Assembly (NCBI GenBank): GCA_040904745.1
Contig: JBBDSW010000176.1
Location: forward strand, 1-18,940
Direction: 5' to 3'
DNA length: 18,940 nucleotides
Origin: T1Sed10-7 sp040904745
Lineage (GTDB): Bacteria; Actinomycetota; Nitriliruptoria; Nitriliruptorales; Nitriliruptoraceae
Every line of letters begins with the position of its first letter. Position 1 is the stretch's first letter. The translations under genes and the position numbers were made by a program. Below the pieces are notes generated by a model. It worked only from the letters and a program-made list of their open reading frames with translations, was not told where the DNA came from and made no database searches. Below are positions 13,732 to 18,940 of the stretch, one piece after another.

Positions 13732-14885
13732 CCAACGACGACCCGATCCGTGCTCTCGTCGCCCGCAGCCTGCAGCTCATCACTGCGCATCAGGCTGCGA
13801 GCGGCGCCTACGTGGCATCGCCGACCTTCCCTCCGTACGCCTTCAGTTGGTTGCGGGACGGTGCGTTCATCGCGGATGCCATGAGCAGGCACGGTCGCGT
13901 CGCGAGCGCAGAGGCCTTCTTCGGCTGGTGTGCACGCATCCTGACCGACCGTCGAGAGCGGGTCGAGCGTCTCATCGCGGCGGGGGGGGGGGGGGGGGGG
14001 GGGGGNNNNNNNNNNCCCCCCCCCCCCCCCCCCCCCCCCCCCCACCACCTGCACACCCGTTACACGCTCGACGGTGAGGAGTCGAGGGTCCCGTGGGAGA
14101 ACTTCCAACTGGACGGCTATGGGGCCTGGCTGTGGGCACTCGTGGAGCATGCCCGGCGCCACGACCGCCCCTGCCCGGACATCGTCGAGGGCGCGACGCT
14201 CTCCGCCCGCTACATCGCGGCGTGCTGGGACGAAGCGTCCTACGACTGGTGGGAAGAGCATGCGACCCACCGGCACACCTCGACGATGGCGTCCATCTAC
14301 GGCGGGCTGGCCGCGGTTCGTGATTGGGATGCCATCGATGGCGAGACCCGGGGCCGCGCGGATGCGCAAGCGAGGCGCATCCGATCGGTGGTGGCCGACC
14401 TCGGGGTCTGCAACGGCCGACTGACCAAGTGGTTCGGCTCCACGGAGGTCGATGCCAGCCTCGTCGCGTGCGCGACACCGTTCCGCCTGTACGAGCCAGG
14501 AGATCCGACGATGCAGGCCACCATCGAGCGGATCGAAGGTGATCTCGTCTCCGGTGGCGTGCATCGCTACCTCGACGATACCTACTACGGCGGCGGCGAG
14601 TGGGTGCTGCTGGCCGGCTTCCTGGGCTGGCACCACGCCGAGAACGGCGCGGCCGACCGAGCGGGTGCGTTGCTGCGGTGGATCGTGGGCCAAGCCGATG
14701 CGCAGGGCGATCTTCCGGAGCAGGCAGCGCAGCACCTGCTCCACCCCGAGCGCAAGGCTGAGTGGGACGAGCGCTGGGGGCCCAGTGCCCGCCCGTTGCT
14801 GTGGTCACATGCCATGTTGCTGACGTTGGTCTCGGTCCTCGAGTCGGTCCCCCGGACCGAGTCGCCACAGGAGGTCTCCAGATGA
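13728..14885 (+). CDS. GH15 glucoside hydrolase, interrupted by an assembly gap
   Basis: A cytoplasmic (no signal peptide) family 15 glycoside hydrolase of about 380 aa, which cleaves glucose from the non-reducing end of alpha-glucosides with inversion. Visible motifs: FSWLRDGAFIADAM (39-52), RYTLDGEES and WENFQLDGYGAWLWAL after the gap, ASYDWWEEH with the probable general acid glutamate, and GDLPEQ with the probable general base. It lacks the N-terminal beta-sandwich of long bacterial glucoamylases, and the short form resembles isomaltose glucohydrolases, so alpha-1,6-linked substrates are plausible. About 62 bases are G-run, N and C-run, so the true text of residues about 85-106 is unknown; flanks stay in one frame. 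GTG start overlaps the binding-protein stop by 4 bases, and its TGA overlaps the next ATG by 4. Confidence 0.88.
   Translation: MTNDDPIRALVARSLQLITAHQAASGAYVASPTFPPYAFSWLRDGAFIADAMSRHGRVASAEAFFGWCARILTDRRERVERLIAAGGGGGGGXXXXPPPPPPPPPHHLHTRYTLDGEESRVPWENFQLDGYGAWLWALVEHARRHDRPCPDIVEGATLSARYIAACWDEASYDWWEEHATHRHTSTMASIYGGLAAVRDWDAIDGETRGRADAQARRIRSVVADLGVCNGRLTKWFGSTEVDASLVACATPFRLYEPGDPTMQATIERIEGDLVSGGVHRYLDDTYYGGGEWVLLAGFLGWHHAENGAADRAGALLRWIVGQADAQGDLPEQAAQHLLHPERKAEWDERWGPSARPLLWSHAMLLTLVSVLESVPRTESPQEVSR
13982..14043. other. Assembly gap flanked by poly-G and poly-C
   Basis: There are 24 G (13982-14005), 10 N (14006-14015) and 28 C (14016-14043). G before and C after an N block is what no-signal tails from two-colour sequencing give when reads from both sides are joined, so none of these bases should be trusted. 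The real sequence and length between the flanks are unknown. Confidence 0.9.
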
Positions 14886-17092
14886 TCAGACACCATCCGG
14901 AGGGACGGGGTCATGCCTACCGTCCGAGCCTCGACCAGCGCATCCCCGCCACCCCCGAGGCGGACCTCCCCGTGGAGTTGCGGGCACTGGTGTCACCCGA
15001 GTCTCGCCACGTGGTGGTCGAGGTCACCGTGGACGGGCGCGACTCGACGCACGAACTCCACCCCTTCGAGGAGGAGGGTGCTGCGACGCTGCAGGATGGC
15101 CACTTGGCCGCCGCAGCTGCGGCTGGGGAGCACACCGGTGGACTGCTGCCATGGACGGTCACCATCGGACCATTCCCGCCCGAGTGCCGCGTGACCTACC
15201 GCTTCCGTGACCTGGACGACGATGTCACGACCGAGACGTTCTCCTTCACCCCAGCTGTCTGGCGCCGTTCACCGGACGCCGTACACGTGAACGGCGACGC
15301 CGGTTATCGCCTGGTCTCAGAGAGCATCGTCTGTCTGCGTGGCGATACCGGAGCTCATCGGGTCCGGTTCGCCCTCCGGCTGGAGCCCGACGAGCACGTC
15401 GTCGGCCTGGGTGAGCGGTTCCACGCGCTCGACCAGCGGGGATGGGCGGTGGACACCGTCGTCTTCGAGCAGTACCGGGATCAACACACCCGTACCTACC
15501 TGCCGGTGCCATTCGCGCTGATCGTCGGCGGCGACGGCTGGGGTTTCCACGTCGATACCACGCGTCGCTGCTGGTTCGACGTCGGGGCGAGTGATCCGAA
15601 CCTGCTCCTCGTCGAGGTCGCCACGGATCCGCGGGCCGACGAAGCGACCGTCGACCTCGGGACGTGGAGCGGCCGGCCGAATGAGGTCCTCGGCGGGTTC
15701 CTCGATGTGGTCGGCCGGCCCGCCCTGGCACCGGACTGGGTGTATCGACCATGGGCCAGCGGCAACGAGTGGAACACCCAGCAACGGGTCGAAGCCGAGA
15801 TCGGGCGGAGCGTCGCGGAGGGCATCCCGCTCGGCGTCGTGGTGATCGAGGCGTGGAGCGACGAGACGAGTTTCCTCAGCTTCCGAGATGCGGTGGCCGA
15901 GCCGATCCCGGCGACCGAGCGTCCGCGCCTCGACGACTACACGTTCCCGCCGGACGGAGCATGGCCTGACCCGGTCGGGATGGTCGAACGCCTGCACGAG
16001 CAGGGCGTGCGCGTGCTGCTCTGGCAGATCCCGGTGATCCCGGACCACGTCAACGACCCGCAGCTCGACGTCGACCGACAGGCGCTCGTCGAGCGGGGGT
16101 ACGCCGTCCGCGAGTCCGATGGCAGCCCCTACCGCAACCGGGGTTGGTGGTTCCCCGGGGGCCTGCTGCCGGACTTCACGTCTCCGGAGGTGCGCACCTG
16201 GTGGACGGAACGTCGCCGGTACCTGCTCGAGGACCTCGGCGTCGATGGCTTCAAGACCGATGGCGGTGAACACGCCTGGGGTGACGACCTGCGCTACCTC
16301 GACGGCACCCGGGGAGACGTGAGCAACAACCGCTTCGCCAACCTCTACCCCCAGGCCTACCACGAGCTGATCGCCCGTACCGGATCCGATGCCATCACGT
16401 TCAGTCGTGCCGGGTTCACAGGCGCCGGCTCGTACCCGTGCCACTGGGCGGGGGACGAAGCCTCCACGTGGGAGGCCTATCGCGCCTCGATCGTGGCCGG
16501 GCTCACGGCGGGGGCGTCGGGGATCTTCCTGTGGGGGTGGGACCATGGCGGCTTCTCCGGCGAGATCCCCGATGCCGAGCTGTACCTGCGCACGGCCGCG
16601 ATGGCCTGCTTCTGCCCGATCATGCAGTACCACGCCGAGTTCAACCACCACCGGGTCCCCTCCCGCGATCGGACCCCGTGGAACATCGCGGAGCGGCACG
16701 ACCGTCCGGACGTTCTCGACATCTACCGGCGCTTCGCCGTGCTGCGAGATCGGCTCGTCGATGAGCTGCGCACGCAGGCTGCAGGATCCGCAGCGTCGGC
16801 GACCCCGTTGATGCGTGCCCTCTTCTTCGAGTGGCCCGATGACCCTGTGATCTGGCAGCACACCCATCAATACCTCCTCGGCGACGACCTCCTGGTCGCA
16901 CCCGTCACCGAGCCGGACGCGGACACCTGGTCCATCTACGTCCCAGGGGACACCTGGATCGATCCGTGGACCGGAGACTCCTTCACCGGACCGGCGCTGA
17001 TCGAGGTGGACGCGCCACTGGATCGGATCCCCGTCCTCGTCCGAGAGGGCGCCGACCGGCTACTGCCGATCTTCGTCGGTCTCCCGGACTGA
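14882..17092 (+). CDS. GH31 alpha-glucosidase-type hydrolase
   Basis: A 736-aa cytoplasmic family 31 enzyme. An N-terminal beta-rich domain (about 14-125) precedes the GH31 N-domain (about 130-280, with HVVGLGERFHALDQRG), followed by the TIM barrel with WASGNEWNTQQRVE, VLLWQIPVIP, the nucleophile motif DGFKTDGGE (Asp460), the acid/base motif HWAGDEAS (Asp525), and then the C-terminal beta domain (LGDDLLVAPVTEPDADTWSIYVPGDTWID). Both catalytic aspartates are present, so it should be an active retaining alpha-glycosidase. No signal peptide. The start ATG 14882 overlaps the GH15 TGA (ATGA) and has AGGAGG nine bases upstream. With GH15 and a CUT1 importer it likely degrades isomalto- or kojibiose-type oligosaccharides after uptake. 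Alpha-xylosidase activity is an alternative; there is no sulfoquinovosidase QQRW-type motif that I can see. Confidence 0.93.
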   Translation: MIRHHPEGRGHAYRPSLDQRIPATPEADLPVELRALVSPESRHVVVEVTVDGRDSTHELHPFEEEGAATLQDGHLAAAAAAGEHTGGLLPWTVTIGPFPPECRVTYRFRDLDDDVTTETFSFTPAVWRRSPDAVHVNGDAGYRLVSESIVCLRGDTGAHRVRFALRLEPDEHVVGLGERFHALDQRGWAVDTVVFEQYRDQHTRTYLPVPFALIVGGDGWGFHVDTTRRCWFDVGASDPNLLLVEVATDPRADEATVDLGTWSGRPNEVLGGFLDVVGRPALAPDWVYRPWASGNEWNTQQRVEAEIGRSVAEGIPLGVVVIEAWSDETSFLSFRDAVAEPIPATERPRLDDYTFPPDGAWPDPVGMVERLHEQGVRVLLWQIPVIPDHVNDPQLDVDRQALVERGYAVRESDGSPYRNRGWWFPGGLLPDFTSPEVRTWWTERRRYLLEDLGVDGFKTDGGEHAWGDDLRYLDGTRGDVSNNRFANLYPQAYHELIARTGSDAITFSRAGFTGAGSYPCHWAGDEASTWEAYRASIVAGLTAGASGIFLWGWDHGGFSGEIPDAELYLRTAAMACFCPIMQYHAEFNHHRVPSRDRTPWNIAERHDRPDVLDIYRRFAVLRDRLVDELRTQAAGSAASATPLMRALFFEWPDDPVIWQHTHQYLLGDDLLVAPVTEPDADTWSIYVPGDTWIDPWTGDSFTGPALIEVDAPLDRIPVLVREGADRLLPIFVGLPD

Positions 17093-17100
17093 GCCGTACG

Positions 17101-17352
17101 GTGAGCTCGGACCCGGACCGCACGGGGCTGCGGGTGCCCAGGGCCTGGGCGGGCGCTCAGCGCGACAACTTGCCCGTCGCGATGCAAGCCAAGATCATCG
17201 TGGAGCAGGACGGCGCACCCGACGCGCTGCTCGAGGGATCGCTCTCGATGACTGGCTTCGTGCTGGTGAACGTCGAGGATCGCGGCCGGCGTGGTGCCGA
17301 CCGCCTCGTCCTGCTGGACGTCTCCCAACAGGCTCTGAAGGGCGGTTCGTAG
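17101..17352 (+). CDS. Orphan 83-aa ORF, unknown function
   Basis: From GTG 17101, eight bases after the GH31 stop, an open frame of 83 codons runs to TAG 17350-17352. Most third positions are G or C, as in neighbouring genes, and the amino-acid mix is plausible: a basic N-terminus, AMQAKIIVEQDGAPDALLEG, then SLSMTGFVLVNVEDRG and RLVLLDVSQQALKGG, which read as strand-rich. No ribosome site precedes GTG 17101 or the internal ATG 17182. I recognise no family. It may be a small beta-rich protein at the end of the glucoside operon or a decayed remnant of a longer gene. Confidence 0.4.
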   Translation: MSSDPDRTGLRVPRAWAGAQRDNLPVAMQAKIIVEQDGAPDALLEGSLSMTGFVLVNVEDRGRRGADRLVLLDVSQQALKGGS

Positions 17353-17632
17353 AGCTGAGCCCTACTGGGGAACCGGGCGACGACACGCTGGCGGACGGCG
17401 GGCGGTGACGCTGACGTTCGGTGCCCGCAGTCGACGCCGGTATCGCAGAGCGCTGTTGAACCACTACGGACAGTGTCCGAAAGGGTGGTGAACTGGTCTC
17501 CGGGGTCGGAGGAGCGGTCACCCTTCCGCGTTGCCGAGGTCCGGTTTCGCGATCTGGGGGATCGCTCCAGTGACCGGTCCGAGGGTCAGGGCCGTCGGCA
17601 ACGCACCCGTCCCCTCACGTTCCGGAGCGCCC
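17353..17632 (+). other. 280-base non-coding leader before the cell-wall hydrolase
   Basis: No gene is supported here. It holds a hairpin CGGAC-AGT-GTCCG (17467-17479) nested within ACCAC (17460-17464) / GTGGT (17485-17489), and a second, larger nested structure from 17528 to 17604 described separately. No clear -35/-10 pair was found. Confidence 0.5.
17528..17604 (+). promoter_or_regulatory. Structured leader upstream of the NlpC/P60 gene
   Basis: GCGTTGCCGA (17528-17537) pairs perfectly with TCGGCAACGC (17595-17604), closing a 57-base interior. Inside, CCGGT (17541-17545) pairs with ACCGG (17573-17577) and encloses the hairpin GCGATC-TGGGG-GATCGC (17549-17565). The nested pairing ends 28 bases before the GTG start. 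Leaders of NlpC/P60 genes in actinobacteria often carry c-di-AMP (ydaO) riboswitches; the conserved ydaO core is not recognisable by eye, so this is called only as a structured leader. Confidence 0.45.
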
Positions 17633-18763
17633 GTGCCCGTCCACCGTTTCCTGCTCTGTCTCCCCGCCACACTTCTCGCCCTCATCATCGCCGGGCCCGC
17701 GAGCGCGCAGGAAGATCCGACCTTCGTCGACACCGTCGGCACCTCCCATGAGGTCGCCGTCGAGCGACTGGTCGCCGAAGGCCTGATCCAGGGCTGTAGC
17801 GAGGACCGCTTCTGCTCCACCGATGACCTCACCCGCGGACAGATGGCATCGATCCTCTCACGCGCCCTCGGTCTCCGTGAGGCGGATGCGGTCGAGGACG
17901 ACGACGTCACCATCGCCGCAGCGGACGATGCGGTGGGTGCCTCCTTCGTCGACATCGAGGACTCGGTCCACGCCGAAGCGGTCGAACTGCTGGCAACCGA
18001 AGGTCTCGTCAAGGGCTGCGAGGAGGGACGCTTCTGCCCCAACGACAGCCTTACCCGCGGCCAGCTCGCGACCCTGCTGGGCGCCGCCTTCGACCTCGAG
18101 CCCGCCTCCGGCGAGGAGACCTTCTTCATCGACGGTGCCGGGGTGCACGCCGCCAACATCGAGACGCTCGGCGCCAACGGGATCAGCAACGGCTGCGGGC
18201 CGGTCACCTTCTGTAGCCACGACACCGTGCAGCGCTCCCACGCCGCCTTGTTCCTGACACGCACGCTCGGTCTGACCGAGCCGGTGACCTTCGCGCCCTT
18301 CGAGGAGCGCCTCGCCGAGCACGAGGAGGCCGAGCGGCAGCGTCTCGAGCAGGAGCGCATCGAGGCGGAGCGGCGTCGTGAGCGTGAGGAGCGCGAGCGT
18401 CTCGAGGCCCCCGGTCAGGTGGCGGTCGATGTCGCCGTGGCCCAGCTCGGCAAGCCCTACCAGTGGGGCGGGAACGGCCCCGGATCCTTCGACTGCTCCG
18501 GGCTGGTCATCTACTCCTTCCGCGCCGCCGGCATCACGAGCCTCCCTCGCTCCTCCTCCGCGCAGTACGGCGCGACGACGCGCATCTCCCGCTCCGAGCT
18601 CCGGCCCGGGGACCTGGTCTTCTACCACTCGCCTATCAGCCACGTGGCGATCTACATCGGTGACGGCAAGGTCGTCGAGGCTCCGAACAGCGGCAACAAC
18701 GTGCGGATCCGCAACGACGGCATCACCCGCAGCGGGGTCGTCGGGTTCGGCCGCGTGCGGTGA
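17633..18763 (+). CDS. Secreted NlpC/P60 peptidoglycan hydrolase with SLH-like repeats
   Basis: A 376-aa exported cell-wall endopeptidase. GTG 17633 is the start because GGAG lies five bases before it and it places a signal peptide (basic VHR, hydrophobic FLLCLPATLLALIIA, cleavage after ASA at 25) at the N-terminus. Three SLH-like repeats follow (about 31-80, 105-155, 165-215), each with FxD at the start, a GC-x5-FC cysteine pair and, in the first two, LTRGQ. A charged helical segment (about 222-259, RQRLEQERIEAERRREREER) forms a likely coiled coil. The NlpC/P60 domain (about 262-376) has the catalytic Cys288 in FDCSGL, His337 in ISHVAIYIGDG and a probable third residue Asn352. It probably cuts the D-Glu to diamino-acid bond in peptide stems while the repeats bind the wall. 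Confidence 0.93.
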   Translation: MPVHRFLLCLPATLLALIIAGPASAQEDPTFVDTVGTSHEVAVERLVAEGLIQGCSEDRFCSTDDLTRGQMASILSRALGLREADAVEDDDVTIAAADDAVGASFVDIEDSVHAEAVELLATEGLVKGCEEGRFCPNDSLTRGQLATLLGAAFDLEPASGEETFFIDGAGVHAANIETLGANGISNGCGPVTFCSHDTVQRSHAALFLTRTLGLTEPVTFAPFEERLAEHEEAERQRLEQERIEAERRREREERERLEAPGQVAVDVAVAQLGKPYQWGGNGPGSFDCSGLVIYSFRAAGITSLPRSSSAQYGATTRISRSELRPGDLVFYHSPISHVAIYIGDGKVVEAPNSGNNVRIRNDGITRSGVVGFGRVR

Positions 18764-18787
18764 CCGCTGGTCCGCCCCGTATCACCC

Positions 18788-18817
18788 GACCGGGCGTTGC
18801 TCCTGCGGCGCCCGGTC
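18788..18817 (+). terminator. Terminator hairpin after the NlpC/P60 gene
   Basis: GACCGGGCG (18788-18796) pairs perfectly with CGCCCGGTC (18809-18817) around a 12-base loop, 25 bases past the stop codon. CTTCGTTG follows, with only a few T. Strong GC stem in the right place. Confidence 0.75.
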
Positions 18818-18821
18818 CTTC

Positions 18822-18940
18822 GTTGCGATCCAGTCGGTGGTGGTCCTGCGGGTGAGCCAGTCTCGACATGGTCTCGAAGGTCTACGGGCACCTGTGGCCA
18901 TCCGCGGTCGTCGAGGTCCGACGCGAGGTCGACGCTCTGG
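18822..18940 (+). pseudogene. Decayed C-terminus of a tyrosine recombinase (cut by window edge)
   Basis: The frame containing 18868-18870 reads ASLDMVSKVYGHLWPSA and then VVEVRREVDAL to the window end. A GHASLDMVxKxYGHLxP pattern is the hallmark of phage-type tyrosine integrases, and the Tyr in VYGHL is the catalytic nucleophile. Just before, the same frame has TGA (18853-18855) where the conserved His of LGHAS should be, while a neighbouring frame reads VAIQSVV (18822-18842), also integrase-like. So the remnant has a frameshift plus loss of the LGH block, and nothing of the catalytic Arg region lies upstream because the NlpC gene terminator is there. It is a 3' fragment left by rearrangement, or the end continues beyond the window. 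Confidence 0.55.

Noticed and set aside
13086..14744. Long minus-strand open frame (552 codons)
   Set aside because: It is antisense to the binding-protein and GH15 genes, crosses the assembly gap as poly-Gly and poly-Pro, and shows no domain. High GC makes long antisense frames common.
15317..16870. Minus-strand open frame of 517 codons
   Set aside because: Lies fully antisense to the GH31 catalytic domain, whose motifs are unmistakable. No recognisable domain and no ribosome site.
17452..17630. Definite c-di-AMP (ydaO) riboswitch
   Set aside because: Gene context fits, but the conserved internal motifs could not be matched by eye; reported only as a structured leader.
1..18940. tRNA, rRNA genes and CRISPR arrays
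   Set aside because: No cloverleaf with a T-arm consensus, no rRNA-like stretch and no regularly spaced direct repeats were seen on either strand.

Overview
The window is GC-rich (by eye close to 70 percent) with compact coding, overlapping start and stop codons, several GTG starts and strong G/C third-position bias. This is typical of Actinomycetota. The last gene carries cysteine-paired SLH-like repeats (pattern GC-x5-FC followed by a TRGQ-like motif) joined to an NlpC/P60 domain. From memory this repeat variant is common in deep-branching actinobacterial groups such as Nitriliruptoria, Euzebyales or Acidimicrobiia, so I suggest such an organism with low certainty. A run of 24 G, 10 N and 28 C inside one gene marks this as a draft assembly.

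Region 1 (1-5630) is mostly a minus-strand copper-handling block. After the tail of a plus-strand membrane transporter and a perfect 13-bp terminator hairpin come, reading leftward from 5502: a CopB-type CPH P-type ATPase with a His-rich N-terminus, a membrane-anchored CYCGC-motif protein, a membrane-anchored DUF1573-like protein with CC and MHPGM motifs, a 71-aa SHOCT protein, an OmpR-type response regulator and its histidine kinase (4-base overlap). Overlapping TACCC/GGGTA palindromes resembling CsoR operators sit in front of the ATPase, but no csoR gene is present here.

Region 2 (5630-8330) holds a decayed GNAT fragment, a MarR regulator, and a divergent EamA-family exporter that needs a one-base frameshift to be whole. 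The shared 87-base intergenic region is AT-rich and full of inverted repeats, which suggests MarR control of the exporter. A PhzF-family isomerase follows.

Region 3 (8377-9098, minus) is a two-gene unit: a small nucleotidyltransferase followed, with an ATGA overlap, by an 81-aa protein of unknown function.

Region 4 (9225-17092, plus) is a glucan-oligosaccharide utilisation operon: promoter and palindromic operator, ROK repressor, two ABC permeases, a lipoprotein sugar-binding protein, a GH15 glucoside hydrolase (interrupted by the assembly gap) and a GH31 alpha-glucosidase. Neither hydrolase has a signal peptide, so the likely scheme is import of short alpha-glucosides (isomalto-oligosaccharides are my best guess) and cleavage inside the cell. 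No ATP-binding subunit is encoded, so a shared MsiK-like ATPase is implied.

Region 5 (17093-18940) contains an orphan 83-codon ORF, a 280-base leader with nested inverted repeats, a secreted SLH-like/NlpC-P60 cell-wall hydrolase with its terminator, and at the right edge a decayed C-terminus of a tyrosine recombinase.
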